Shown: positions 28,717 to 37,994, counted from the first letter of the stretch. The stretch: 64,000 nt of DNA from Oceanirhabdus sp942490885 (GCA_942490885.1 CALNYT010000002.1:1302001-1366000), one strand, 5' to 3'. The notes: a model not told the origin generated them from the sequence alone. A program made the numbers and translations.

Positions 28717-30408
28717 ATGGCTATAATTGGGATAGACTTAGGAACAACAAATAGTCTTGTAGCATGTTTTAGAGATAAGGATGTAGTTATAATTCCTAAC
28801 TCTCTAGGAGAAAGGATAACACCATCTGTAGTTAGTGTGTTGGATTCAGGCGAGATTATTGTTGGACAGGCAGCTAAAGAAAGAGGGGTTCTTAAACCAG
28901 AATTTACTGCCAGTGCTTTTAAGCGTTTTATGGGAACAAATAAAGAGTATAAACTTGGAAAACATAGATTAACACCAGTAGATTTATCTGCATTAATTAT
29001 TAAATCCTTGGTTAAGGATGCAGAGGACTTTCTAGAAGAGAAGGTTGAAGAAGCAGTAATAAGTGTACCAGCATACTTTAATGATCAACAAAGGAGAGCA
29101 ACGAAAGAAGCTGCGTTATTAGCGGGAATAAAAGTAGAGCGATTGATTAATGAACCAACAGCTGCTGCAACAGCATATCATTTAAATGAATCAAAAGATG
29201 AGAAAGTTGTTGCTATAGTAGACCTTGGAGGTGGAACTTTTGATGTATCTGTATTGGATATTTTTGATTCAATCTTGGAAGTGAGAGCAATCGCAGGAGA
29301 TAACTATTTTGGTGGAGAAGATTTTGATCTTACTCTATTGAATTACGTTTGTGACTCACTGAATATAGATAAAAATTCACTAACTCCTAAAGAATATTCA
29401 AAGCTGAAATATTTGCTTGAGAAATGCAAAGTTCAGTTATCATCTAAAAAAGAAGTTAAACTTGAGATTGAATTAAGTAATAAGAATTATGAGATTGTAA
29501 TTACTGATAAAGATTTTCAAAAAATAACAAGTGAATTATTAACGAAGATGAGGAATCCTTTAAAAAAAGCAATAACTGACGCTAAGTTTAAGCCAGATGA
29601 GATAGACGAAGTGATTTTAGTTGGTGGGTCAACTAGAATGCCTGTAGTACGTAGTTTAGTTGGGAAATTGTTTGGGTGTTTGCCTCTTTGTCATTTGAAT
29701 CCAGATGAAGTTGTTGCCATAGGAGCGGCTATTTGTGCAGCTATGAAAGATCGCAATGAGGAATTAAAAGATACGGTTTTAACAGATGTATGTCCATTTA
29801 CACTTGGAATAGAGACTTCTAAAGAAGTGGCTACGAATGAATATAGTAATGATATATTTTGTCCTTTAATTGAAAGGAATACTATGATTCCATATAGTAA
29901 GGTTAAGAGGTTTTATACTGTACGGGATAATCAGAAGGTCATCGAAGTAAGAGTATATCAGGGGGAAAGTCGAAAGGCGTCTGAAAATCTAAAATTAGGA
30001 AAATTGAAAATAAATGTGCCACCTAAAAGAAGAGGAGAAGCAGGAATAGATGTGAGATTTACTTATGATATTAATGGTATTTTAGAGGTTGAAGTACAAT
30101 CTTGTGATACAGGTGAAACAAAAAGAGATATCCTTTTGAATAACAATAACATGACAGATACAAATATTGAAAAACGCATGAAAGAACTAGCAATGTTAAA
30201 AATTCATCCTAAAGAGCAGGATGAGAATATGATGTTACTAGCTAAAGGAGAGCGATTATATGAAACTCACCTTGGGGATTTAAGAGAAGAAATATCAAAT
30301 GAACTTTTATTATTTGAAACTACTTTAGATAGACAAAATCCAGAAGAAATTAAAAACGCTGTTATGAGAATTAAAGAATTTTATGAATTCCTAGAGGTGA
30401 ATTATTAA
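28717..30408 (+). CDS. hscC: HscC-type Hsp70 chaperone
   Basis: 563 residues from ATG 28717 (ATGGAGGAG ribosome site); the frame runs back to 28630 without support. Hsp70 ATPase domain: GIDLGTTNS (phosphate 1), VPAYFNDQQRRATKEA, NEPTAAA, VDLGGGTFDVS, LVGGSTRMP. The substrate-binding domain is present, but the long C-terminal lid of DnaK (about 610-640 residues) is shortened, as in HscC (about 556). The next two genes, a degenerate J-protein and a DUF1266 protein, are the same kinds of neighbours found beside hscC in E. coli (ybeV/djlC, ybeU/djlB, ybeR), which supports the HscC identification. Stop and next start overlap. Confidence 0.88.
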   Translation: MAIIGIDLGTTNSLVACFRDKDVVIIPNSLGERITPSVVSVLDSGEIIVGQAAKERGVLKPEFTASAFKRFMGTNKEYKLGKHRLTPVDLSALIIKSLVKDAEDFLEEKVEEAVISVPAYFNDQQRRATKEAALLAGIKVERLINEPTAAATAYHLNESKDEKVVAIVDLGGGTFDVSVLDIFDSILEVRAIAGDNYFGGEDFDLTLLNYVCDSLNIDKNSLTPKEYSKLKYLLEKCKVQLSSKKEVKLEIELSNKNYEIVITDKDFQKITSELLTKMRNPLKKAITDAKFKPDEIDEVILVGGSTRMPVVRSLVGKLFGCLPLCHLNPDEVVAIGAAICAAMKDRNEELKDTVLTDVCPFTLGIETSKEVATNEYSNDIFCPLIERNTMIPYSKVKRFYTVRDNQKVIEVRVYQGESRKASENLKLGKLKINVPPKRRGEAGIDVRFTYDINGILEVEVQSCDTGETKRDILLNNNNMTDTNIEKRMKELAMLKIHPKEQDENMMLLAKGERLYETHLGDLREEISNELLLFETTLDRQNPEEIKNAVMRIKEFYEFLEVNY

Positions 30409-31859
30409 TGTGGTGGGAAGTATTTGGTATAGAAAGACAAGCAACTATAAAAGAAGTCAAACGGGCATATTCAAAACTAATAAAGACTGCTTATCAATCA
30501 GATGATCAAAATGAAATTATTAGAATTCAAAATGCTTATCAAAGTGCATGTGATTATATTAAAGCACAAAGTGAAGAAAGGAAAGAGGTTTTTAAATCAA
30601 GTATTGATGTAAGGAATAATAATCCTGTTTTTACTTTTAATCATTATGAAAAAACTCATAGGGAATATACTCAATCTAATAATATAGAAGATGATGAACT
30701 CAATAATATAGAAGATACTGAACTTAATAATATAGATGAAATTGACTCGAAAAATATAGAAGAATTAAAAGAAGTAGAGAAAATTAAATCTAACAATATA
30801 GATGATACTGATGATAAAGAAATTGATAGTATTATATGGGAAGAAATCGAGAATGATGAATTGGATGGAAAATATGTATATAGTGAAGTACAGTCAGCCC
30901 TGAAAAACTGCAAAGATAAGTTTGATTCAATTTATACAGATACAAGCAAGCGAGTTAAAGTAGAAGAGTGGAAAGTTCTCTTTGGTTCATTTTCCTTTAA
31001 TGAAGAGGAGTATATTCAAAAACATGCCTACAAGTATTTTAACAAGTATTGTCATTTGCCTCATGATATTTGGTTAATCATTGATGAAAACTTAAAACTA
31101 AGTTCAAATCCAATGTTCAGGTGGAAAGAGAAGATTACCTTTGATGATAAACTTCAATATATATATGAAGGATATAGTTATGAGGAATTAGAAAGGTTAT
31201 TTACACTTAGAAATGAAGCCTGTGAAGCATATTTGAACTGGGATTATGAAAATTGCTTAAATATTTGTGAGCAAGCCATTAAAATAAATTCTAATGAGCC
31301 AGTACTTATAAAATTGAAAGGACTTTGTTATTTTGAATTAGGTAACTATAAATTAAGCTATGATAATTTTAAAGAGTTGCAATCTTATGAAACGTATGAA
31401 GTAGAAGCAAAAAGGTATATTGGTGAGATATATTTGAAAAATAATGAGAATAAAAAGGCTAGGTTACTTTTTAAAAAAGTTAATAAACAAGATAGTGGAA
31501 TTTTAACTACTAAAGGGATAATTAAGGCTTTAAGGGGTGAAAATAGAAAGCTGAAATCATACTTTGAGTACAGATTATATAGAATTGGATCAGAGAGAGA
31601 TAAGCTTTTGAAATTTGAATTCAATACAAGAGTTGATAGATTTTTATTGAAAAATAACTTCTTCAAAATAAGTTCATTTTATAATGGAATTCGTTATCTA
31701 CGAGACGTACTATTATTTTTAGGCACAATATTATTGGTTTTTGCAATTATTGTAGCATTAATAATTGGATTATTTACTGTTTTTTATAAAGTTGCTATTG
31801 GTTTTCTTATATTATATTTAATTAGGCGAAAGACTAAGAAGAGTAAGGGAGGAAAGTAG
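30408..31859 (+). CDS. J-domain-like membrane co-chaperone (DjlB/DjlC-like), no HPD
   Basis: 483 residues. The N-terminus (WWEVFGIERQATIKEVKRAY, then IIRIQNAYQ) follows the J-domain pattern, but the HPD tripeptide that stimulates Hsp70 is absent (TAYQSDDQ at that place). Next comes an acidic low-complexity stretch with repeated NNIED/ELNN units (about 88-135), a TPR-like helical region (about 275-360) and a C-terminal membrane segment (about 438-475) with a Lys/Arg tail. It starts on the last base of hscC's stop codon, so translation is coupled. Likely a membrane-anchored specialised partner of the HscC chaperone. Confidence 0.8.
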   Translation: MWWEVFGIERQATIKEVKRAYSKLIKTAYQSDDQNEIIRIQNAYQSACDYIKAQSEERKEVFKSSIDVRNNNPVFTFNHYEKTHREYTQSNNIEDDELNNIEDTELNNIDEIDSKNIEELKEVEKIKSNNIDDTDDKEIDSIIWEEIENDELDGKYVYSEVQSALKNCKDKFDSIYTDTSKRVKVEEWKVLFGSFSFNEEEYIQKHAYKYFNKYCHLPHDIWLIIDENLKLSSNPMFRWKEKITFDDKLQYIYEGYSYEELERLFTLRNEACEAYLNWDYENCLNICEQAIKINSNEPVLIKLKGLCYFELGNYKLSYDNFKELQSYETYEVEAKRYIGEIYLKNNENKKARLLFKKVNKQDSGILTTKGIIKALRGENRKLKSYFEYRLYRIGSERDKLLKFEFNTRVDRFLLKNNFFKISSFYNGIRYLRDVLLFLGTILLVFAIIVALIIGLFTVFYKVAIGFLILYLIRRKTKKSKGGK

Positions 31860-31860
31860 T

Positions 31861-32604
31861 ATGAAAATGGAAAATAAGAAACAATTATGGGCACTGTATT
31901 TAGGAACTCTTTCTTTTCTTGGTAACCAATTAGACAATGATACCTTGCGCAAACATAAAAAAATTTGGAAACTAATCAATGATGAAAATTATGAACTACC
32001 AGAGGCAATTATTTATGGTGCACCTGAAATAGAGTTTGATCTAATGAGAAAAGGATATGTATTTTTAATTACAAATTTTGTACAGCAGAAATATGATATA
32101 AAACACCGTAACGATCTTTTATGGGAAGTTGATAGACTGATTAAAGGAAGTGAGCTTACAAAGGAAGTATCAAGGGAAATCCAAAGAATTAAACTTATAC
32201 CAAATTCATATCTAAAGGAATTGTTGGACAATAAATATAAAAAAGAGAGTAAGCTAAGAATAAATATATACAAGCTTATATTAATGAACTTAGAAAGTCT
32301 TTCAAGTTCAGGGATATACGCCTATGATTTAGCAAATGCAATAAGTTTATGCAGAATAGCCGGTGTTTATGGTTATTTAACAAAAGAAGAAATAATAGAT
32401 AAAGTTAATAGTATAGCCAAAATTGTTCATGAGAATTACAGCAACTACCAAGAATTTGCTATAGCTAGTCGTTTGGGATACGAAATAGACGTATGTAAAT
32501 TGAAAGATAACAATTCAAAGTTATTTGGATTATCTAAAAACAATGTAATGGATCAAGTAGGTTATTCAATATGGCCGCATTTGCCTTGGCCTGAAAAATT
32601 TTAA
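31861..32604 (+). CDS. DUF1266 protein of the hscC module
   Basis: 247 residues, soluble, starting 1 base after the J-like protein. The C-terminal part carries the pattern of DUF1266 (GIYAYDLANAISLCRIAGVYGYL... ending in WPHLPWP, given here in pieces: YAYDLANAISLCRIAG and IWPHLPWPEKF). DUF1266 proteins YbeU/YbeR are encoded next to hscC in E. coli. Biochemical role unknown; probably a client or partner of this chaperone system. A copy of the GGGGACTGTCACC repeat begins on the base after its stop. Confidence 0.75.
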   Translation: MKMENKKQLWALYLGTLSFLGNQLDNDTLRKHKKIWKLINDENYELPEAIIYGAPEIEFDLMRKGYVFLITNFVQQKYDIKHRNDLLWEVDRLIKGSELTKEVSREIQRIKLIPNSYLKELLDNKYKKESKLRINIYKLILMNLESLSSSGIYAYDLANAISLCRIAGVYGYLTKEEIIDKVNSIAKIVHENYSNYQEFAIASRLGYEIDVCKLKDNNSKLFGLSKNNVMDQVGYSIWPHLPWPEKF

Positions 32605-32638
32605 GGGGACTGTCACCACCCGAAAAAAGTAGAAAAAT
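32605..32638 (+). repeat. Dispersed repeat, copy A
   Basis: GGGGACTGTCACCACCCGAA followed by AAAAGTAGAAAAA. The same core occurs at 34451, 47356 (-), 47406 (-), 49183 and 55876 (-). Confidence 0.8.
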
Positions 32639-33093
32639 AGGGGGGATACCTATTGGTCAGAATCATATGTACAATTTACATGAACCTTTGGAGTATCTAA
32701 GAATACATTTTGTATTAATTATAAGTTACCAGTAGCTCTGGATGTGAAATGTAATTATTAAAAATATATAAATTAGTAGGTGAGATATGTGTTTGAATTG
32801 AAAAAGGGCATTTTGACAGGAAAAATGTTTATTGATTAGGTCATTGGATTGGATGAGTTTTAAAATCTAAATTCTGCCTTTTGTTTTATTTTGGAATATT
32901 TTATAATGAGTTTGTATACTATTTATTTAGAGATATAAACTCATTTTTAATTCTTTAGGAAATTAAAAAATTTTACAAAGAAATTATCACATATAACGCA
33001 TGTAACGCGCCTTTTTTAGTAAAGTAATTAAATCTTGATAAGCAAAAGTATAATAGTACTAAAATATTTAGTTTTAAAGGAGTATGGTCAATA
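32639..33093 (+). other. Noncoding gap, possible coding remnant
   Basis: No intact gene. From 32651 to 32761 one frame reads YWSESYVQFT, a TGA stop, then TFGVSKNTFCINYKLPVALD and a stop. It looks like the tail of a decayed gene, but the family is not recognised. The rest is AT-rich; an AAAGGAG ribosome site precedes the protease gene. Confidence 0.3.
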
Positions 33094-34077
33094 ATGAAAA
33101 AAGTAGTATATATAACTATGTTTTGTGTTCTTTTGCTTTTCAATTGTAATGTAATGGCAGATGACCTTACGGGAAATAGAGTAGTAGATCAATATAAAAA
33201 TTGGACAATACATTTTAATGATGAAATTGACTTTGAGAAAATATTATTTAAAGATATTTATGTATTAGATAGTGAAGGTTTTCAAGTTTATGTAGATTTA
33301 ATTGTAGGAGATGATAATAAAAGCATAATTGTATGTTCACCATTAAAAGGATATCAAGGTGGAGGAAATTATACATTAACTATTAATGATACAATGCACT
33401 CTAAAAATAACGTATACTTAAAACACTCGGTTGAAATAAAATTTAGTATAGCTGTTCCTGAGGTTATTGATGGCAGTGTAATGGACAAGCTGATAGTTCT
33501 TCCTGAAACTGATTATGATGAATATGAAGCTAAACAAATGATTGATAGATTATCAAAAATAGACTACAGAATACTTGAAGAACTGGCAAATGCAAATGTG
33601 AAAATTAAGCTTACAAATACTAATGTAACAGGTGTTGAAGAATATGATAATTTAAAAGGAGTTACTCCAAGAGGGTGGGAAAGTACAGGAAAAACCTGGG
33701 ATGATATACCTGGTGCAGGTGGAAATCCAGTTGTAGCAAGAATTGGACATAGTGAACCTTCTTATAAAAATGGACATGGTGCAAAAAACTTAGAATTGCA
33801 TGAAACTGCGCATGCAATTGATTATTATGTTTTTGATAGGATATCTAATAAAAGTGAATTTCTCAGTATTATGAACGTAGAAGGTGAGAAGTTATTCCCA
33901 AATGATAGTTATAGAGGAGGGTATTCAGAAGAATTTTTTGCGGAAACTTTTGCAATGTATTACTTAAATGATAAAACAAATCAAGAACTAAAAGAAAAAG
34001 CACCTTTAACGTATAAGTTTATGGAAGAACTGTTTGATAAGATACCTCAAGAAGGTGAGTTAAAAGAAAGTGCATAA
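33094..34077 (+). CDS. Secreted zinc protease, anthrax lethal factor/PPEP-like
   Basis: 327 residues. Signal peptide at the N-terminus (MKK, then a hydrophobic run ending near NVMADD). Residues about 25-115 look like a bacterial Ig-like (SbsA/Big_5) module. The C-terminal 190 residues resemble the ATLF/Pro-Pro endopeptidase fold: zinc motif LELHETAHAID (HExxH) and the downstream third ligand/active region YSEEFFAETFAMYY. PPEP enzymes of Clostridioides and Paenibacillus cut Pro-Pro bonds in surface adhesins, and this protein may release cell-surface proteins similarly (inference). Monocistronic, with its own terminator at 34086. Confidence 0.82.
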   Translation: MKKVVYITMFCVLLLFNCNVMADDLTGNRVVDQYKNWTIHFNDEIDFEKILFKDIYVLDSEGFQVYVDLIVGDDNKSIIVCSPLKGYQGGGNYTLTINDTMHSKNNVYLKHSVEIKFSIAVPEVIDGSVMDKLIVLPETDYDEYEAKQMIDRLSKIDYRILEELANANVKIKLTNTNVTGVEEYDNLKGVTPRGWESTGKTWDDIPGAGGNPVVARIGHSEPSYKNGHGAKNLELHETAHAIDYYVFDRISNKSEFLSIMNVEGEKLFPNDSYRGGYSEEFFAETFAMYYLNDKTNQELKEKAPLTYKFMEELFDKIPQEGELKESA

Positions 34078-34085
34078 AAAGTGTG

Positions 34086-34114
34086 GGCTTATCTAAGAAA
34101 ATAAGTCTTTTTTT
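34086..34114 (+). terminator. Terminator after protease gene
   Basis: GGCTTAT / ATAAGTC (one G-T pair) with loop CTAAGAAA, followed by TTTTTTT. Confidence 0.7.
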
Positions 34115-34145
34115 ATTTAATAGAATAAATTTCATAAAAATATGA

Positions 34146-34170
34146 TATAATATATACAAACGTGTGTTTG
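34146..34170 (+). promoter_or_regulatory. -10 box with LexA-like palindrome
   Basis: TATAAT (34146-34151) and, five bases on, CAAACGTGTGTTTG (34157-34170), a CAAAC-N4-GTTTG palindrome close to the Firmicute SOS box pattern (CGAAC-N4-GTTCG). An equivalent box in the same position precedes the decayed homologue at 54352. Confidence 0.55.
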
Positions 34171-34185
34171 TGGAGGTTAAATAAT

Positions 34186-34449
34186 ATGAAAGTAGTTGCA
34201 ATACCAATAGAAGTCGTTGCTTGGTTTGATAAGGAGGGTGTACCTCATCCAGTGAGATTTAGGGTTACTACTAAAGAGTGTGAAGAAAAGGTTATAAAAA
34301 TACATAGGATAATGACTAAAGAAATTGAAAAACTAGCTGGAAACGTCATGTATATATTTAATTGCATGAGTGTGATTAATGGGGTTGAGAGAGGACTTCA
34401 GATAAAATATGAAATTGAGACTTGTAAGTGGATGTTATTTAAAATATAA
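34186..34449 (+). CDS. Small protein, likely SOS-induced, DUF6504-like
   Basis: 87 residues from ATG 34186 (GGAGG at 34172); the frame extends upstream to 34162 without a ribosome site. It starts MKVVAIPIEVVAWFDKEG followed by VRFRV and ends ETCKWMLFKI. I associate this pattern with small clostridial proteins encoded beside Y-family polymerase genes, but no polymerase gene is here, so the role is uncertain. A LexA-like palindrome overlaps its transcription start region. A shorter, broken copy lies at 54352. Confidence 0.65.
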   Translation: MKVVAIPIEVVAWFDKEGVPHPVRFRVTTKECEEKVIKIHRIMTKEIEKLAGNVMYIFNCMSVINGVERGLQIKYEIETCKWMLFKI

Positions 34450-34470
34450 GGGGGACTGTCACCACCCGAA
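34450..34470 (+). repeat. Dispersed repeat, copy B
   Basis: GGGGGACTGTCACCACCCGAA begins directly after the stop codon of the preceding gene, as copy A does after the DUF1266 gene. Confidence 0.8.
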
Positions 34471-34640
34471 TTATGTTAGTATTTGACTGTTGGTTGGGAT
34501 ACTTCATCCATTCACATTCTTTTGTGTCTTTCTCATGATTCATTTTATTCTTGTTTTCAAGGAGCTATATTGCCCAAACTCTATGAAAGTTCTCTTAGAG
34601 TATATAATGTAAATTTAAAGAAATGATTGAATTAAGGCAT
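34471..34640 (-). pseudogene. Internally deleted remnant of an erythromycin-esterase-like gene
   Basis: Four short blocks match, in the same order and orientation, separated parts of the intact gene at 37995-39356: its 3' end (TTGGTT-GGATACTTCATC), the TTTTGT-TCTTT-TCATGATTCATT block, the CTTGTTTTCAAGG...CTCTATGAAAGTTCTCT block near the 5' end, and the upstream GAGTATATAATGTAAATTTA. About 1.2 kb is missing in several deletions. No protein can be made. Confidence 0.7.
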
Positions 34641-34853
34641 ATTAAAAAGGACCAAGATGGATTCAAAAAGGATGCAGCAACTCCTCCCTACTCACTCCTT
34701 TTAATCCTAGGTTGTGTTGAATAATGATGCGGATATAGTTTAAACATTAAAAATATATTGAAAAACGATAAAAAATATATTGAAAAACAATAAATAACGT
34801 GATATACTGAAGTCGGTGCAAAACAATTATTATTTATGGAGGTTGAAATTAAA

Positions 34854-35069
34854 ATGAAAAAATATCTTTTATCGTTAATATCATTAATTTTAGGAATAGG
34901 TTGTATGGTTACATTTAACATTATTGGATCTGAAGTGGCTCCAGATGGTACTCTTGTAGAACCGTTTTTTCTAATACCAATTGGGTACTTATTTGTGTTT
35001 ATTGGTATAATTCTTGCAATAGTAGTTAGTGTAGTACCATTCTTACTTAAAGCTAAAAAAACGATTTAA
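34854..35069 (+). CDS. Small DUF3955-type membrane protein
   Basis: 71 residues from ATG 34854 (GGAGG at 34839; the frame runs back to 34836). Two membrane helices, about 3-21 and 45-66, flank a polar loop with GSEVAPDGTLVEPFFLIPIG. The motif Pro-Asp-Gly...EPFFLIP matches the DUF3955 family of small membrane proteins. Function unknown. Own terminator at 35148. Confidence 0.7.
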   Translation: MKKYLLSLISLILGIGCMVTFNIIGSEVAPDGTLVEPFFLIPIGYLFVFIGIILAIVVSVVPFLLKAKKTI

Positions 35070-35147
35070 TAGATTTTTGGACTTGCGTTGGAGTCCTAGT
35101 GAAATAAAGTTAAAATGTTGAATGAAATATAAGTGTTATGAATTTTG

Positions 35148-35178
35148 AGCTGTAGGCAAATAGTTGCCCACAGCTTTT
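35148..35178 (+). terminator. Terminator
   Basis: AGCTGTAGGCAA / TTGCCCACAGCT with loop ATAG, followed by TTTATTTG. Confidence 0.7.
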
Positions 35179-35276
35179 ATTTGTAATAAATTATTGATCT
35201 GTTTATGTAATGTAAAACAAAGTGATATAATCAATATGTATGAGTAGATAACCTTATTGATTAGAGGAGAAATAGT

Positions 35277-35480
35277 ATGGGAGTTGAGGAGTTATCGCCT
35301 ATAAATGAACTTCACAATTTGAGAGAAATAAGTTTTTCACCAAGGCTATCTATCAAGGGAGTACATAGAATATATAAGGAATATAAATATGATGGAGATA
35401 AAATAGATGTTGAGATTAAAACTGATTCTGGAGCAGAAGGTTCTTTTAAGTGTATGAAGATTGAGTGTGAAATTATTTAG
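35277..35480 (+). CDS. Small hypothetical protein
   Basis: 67 residues with a good GAGGAG ribosome site 8 bases before ATG. Soluble, mixed charge, no motif; it begins MGVEELSPINELHN and ends CMKIECEII. It might be the start of a longer decayed gene. The coding call rests on the ribosome site and an open frame only. Confidence 0.5.
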   Translation: MGVEELSPINELHNLREISFSPRLSIKGVHRIYKEYKYDGDKIDVEIKTDSGAEGSFKCMKIECEII

Positions 35481-35608
35481 GGAGCGCAATAAAAGTGTAG
35501 AAAGAGATATTAAATATTTATTGAATTTAGTCATAAATGCCAATTTTAAATATTAGTGTACCAGGCCAATAGGGATAAAATGTATGCGAATTTGGTACGC
35601 ATACATTT

Positions 35609-36313
35609 TTAACAAACCTTTATTACAATAAGTACTTCAAAGTTTGTTTCACAGTAATTAATATCAATAATGCCATTGTATTTTTTTACTATTGCACTTA
35701 CGGTTTCAATACCAAAACCGTGAAGCTTCTTATTTTCTTTGTCAGATATGTATTTACCTTTAGAAAAATTAACATTGGAACTAATGGAATTAGTAATATT
35801 ATAACTAAAATAACCTTTATCTAAACGAGCCTTTACAGCGATTTTACGCTGTGATGGGTCGTTTATTTTAAGGGAGGCCTCAATTGCGTTATCCAAAGTA
35901 TTAGCGAAAATTGAACATAAGTCAATATCTTCTATAGGTAAAACTTTATCAATTGAGATGTTGAAGAAGCAATCAATATTATTTATAAATGCAAAATTAT
36001 ATTTTGCATTTATAACAGCATTTACAATACTATTATTGCAAAACTGTTTGTTGCTAACATGAAACTTGTTTGAAAGGGATTCAAAATAATCTTTATCACC
36101 CTCTAAATCTTTATTTTCTAAAAAAGCATAAACTACTCCTAAGTGGTTATTAATATCGTGCCTTAATTTTCTAACTTCTTGTTGATTATTAAGGAGTTCT
36201 TCATAATAACTGTATTCTAATTTTAAATTGCGATTTTCTGCTTTAATTCTAATGCTCTCCGCAATATATTCAATAAGATAAATTACCCCTAAATTTGTTA
36301 CTATACATGCCAA
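35609..36313 (-). CDS. GHKL sensor histidine kinase, truncated at the N-terminus
   Basis: 234 residues if TTG 36313 is the start. The frame stays open upstream to the junction with a transporter fragment near 36372, so the real N-terminal membrane sensor has been lost. Visible: one hydrophobic segment, LRHDINNHLGVV (H-box of the AgrC/CitA-type kinases), FANTLDNAIEA (N-box) and HGFGIETV (G-box). No response regulator gene is adjacent. The missing sensor and the fusion point suggest a deletion joined this gene to the remains of an ABC transporter operon. Likely non-functional as a receptor. Confidence 0.7.
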   Translation of the reverse strand: MACIVTNLGVIYLIEYIAESIRIKAENRNLKLEYSYYEELLNNQQEVRKLRHDINNHLGVVYAFLENKDLEGDKDYFESLSNKFHVSNKQFCNNSIVNAVINAKYNFAFINNIDCFFNISIDKVLPIEDIDLCSIFANTLDNAIEASLKINDPSQRKIAVKARLDKGYFSYNITNSISSNVNFSKGKYISDKENKKLHGFGIETVSAIVKKYNGIIDINYCETNFEVLIVIKVC

Positions 36314-36371
36314 AAAAATAAAATAAGCTTGATATTCTTTACCATATGGAGTGAAAATAATTGCTGCATAA

Positions 36372-36611
36372 ATAGAAACAAATGGTGCAAGACAAATTAA
36401 ATCAACTTTACAAGCAAAAAAAGAGCTTTCTGCAACTGTATTTATGGTAACTCATGACAGCTTTGCAGCATCTTGTTGTGATAGAGTAATTGTTTTAAGA
36501 GATGGAAAGGTTTATACTGAACTTGCTAAAAATGGTACACGAATAGAGTTCATGGACAGACTGTTTGATACATTAAAAGTGCTTGGAGGTGACGTTAATG
36601 AGAATGAATAA
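36372..36611 (+). pseudogene. C-terminal fragment of BceA-type ABC ATPase
   Basis: The frame is open from 36372 and encodes about 79 residues including LSATVFMVTHDSFAASCCDR and VIVLRDGKVYTEL, the H-loop and end of a bacitracin-type (BceA/VraD) ATPase. Walker A, signature and Walker B are missing. It abuts the truncated histidine kinase of the opposite strand. The stop overlaps the start of the permease, as in intact bceAB operons. Confidence 0.75.
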
Positions 36612-37898
36612 TGTTACTGCAAAGCTTAGGCAAAAAAATATAAAAAATTATTATTTGTTATTGCTTTGTATTATCCTTTCAATAATGCTTGTAACATCTT
36701 TTGCTTTGACATTTTTCAGCAATACTGTGCAAACAATACTTCCTATAGGTGGGCAAGGACGAAAACAGGCGCTTATGATTTTCGTAATTGTTATTGTGGG
36801 GTGCTGCATGTATGTAACCTATGCTTCATCACTCTTTTTTAAATATAAAAGTCGTGAATTTGGGGTTTTTATGGCATTAGGTGAAAAGAAAAAACACCTT
36901 AAAAAAGTTTTGTTAAAAGAACTTAGTGTGGTGATATCTGCTGCATCGGCTGTTGGATTGGTGTTAAGTATCCCTATATCCTATTTGATATGGAAGATAT
37001 TTCAGGTTTTTATTGTTGATACACAAGAAATGCAGTATCAGTTTTCGCCGGTGGGGCTCTACTTTGGTATGGGGTTCTGTATTTTTGCTACTCTTTGTAT
37101 TTTCATTTCAGGGATATTTTTAGGGTATATGGTTCCGCATATAGCTGTTAGAAAATTCAACTATCTTTTGCCATCTATATGGAATGTAACATATCTTTTG
37201 GCCTTTGTTGGAATATATATGATAATGCTTTACACTGTTGTTCATTCAAAAAAAGGACGAAATAGCAAGAAGTATTATCGTAATATAATTTCTTCAAATA
37301 TGATGAGATTCACTGGTAAACAAACAGTACGAAATATGTGTGTCATTGCCTTTTTAATTGCCGCTGCACTCTTTGCTGCATTGTATATTCCAACTGTAAT
37401 CACAGGTATGTTTAATGATATAAAAGCTCGCAGTTTTGATAATGCTTTCTTTTACAGACAAGATGAAACTCAAATATCAAAAGATGAAATCTATTCTCTT
37501 GCTAATGAGAATAATGTTAGAATAAACGATTATTTTGAAGTAGAAACAATTTCACTTATTACAGATGGAATAAAGCGCAGCTATGATGGAAACAGACTAG
37601 TTAAAAAAATAAGGAACTATTTATGAATTTAAAAAAGTTAGGTGCTAACAATAAGTACATTGAAAAATCTGTGAAAAAACAGTTGGTAAAAATATTTATA
37701 TATCCAACTATAGTAGGAAGCACTGCAATATATCTTTTCTTTGGGATGATTATGTTTGCAAATGGTGGTAGCAATATTTCAACAAGTGAATATATGGCAC
37801 TTTCTATAAACTTTGCAATTATTATTGTTGCTTGTGTTTTTATGTATAGCATTTACCTCCTTGCATTAAGAAGAGTTAAAGATATGATTAAAATTTAA
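36598..37898 (+). pseudogene. BceB-type permease with internal deletion
   Basis: ATG 36598 follows GGAGGTGA. The first about 342 residues carry the N-terminal FtsX-like helices of a BceB-type permease (normally about 650 residues), then the frame stops at 37626. The last about 91 residues of such a permease (KKLGANNKYIEKSVKKQLVK and three more helices) continue in another frame from 37623. Roughly 200 residues between are missing. With the ATPase also truncated, the transporter is dead. Confidence 0.75.
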
Positions 37899-37915
37899 AG
37901 AATATATGCAAATAG

Positions 37916-37957
37916 AAAACAAGGATAAAGTATAATCCATTACTTTATCCTTGTTTT
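37916..37957. terminator. Bidirectional terminator
   Basis: Perfect 17-bp stem AAAACAAGGATAAAGTA / TACTTTATCCTTGTTTT with loop TAATCCAT, between the permease pseudogene (+) and the esterase-like gene (-). Confidence 0.8.
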
Positions 37958-37994
37958 ATTTACTGATTATATAATATTTTTCTATATCTATATG

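Noticed and set aside
36314..36443. Extension of the histidine kinase across the transporter fragment
   Set aside because: From about 36372 the plus strand clearly encodes ABC ATPase sequence, so the continued minus-strand frame is accidental.
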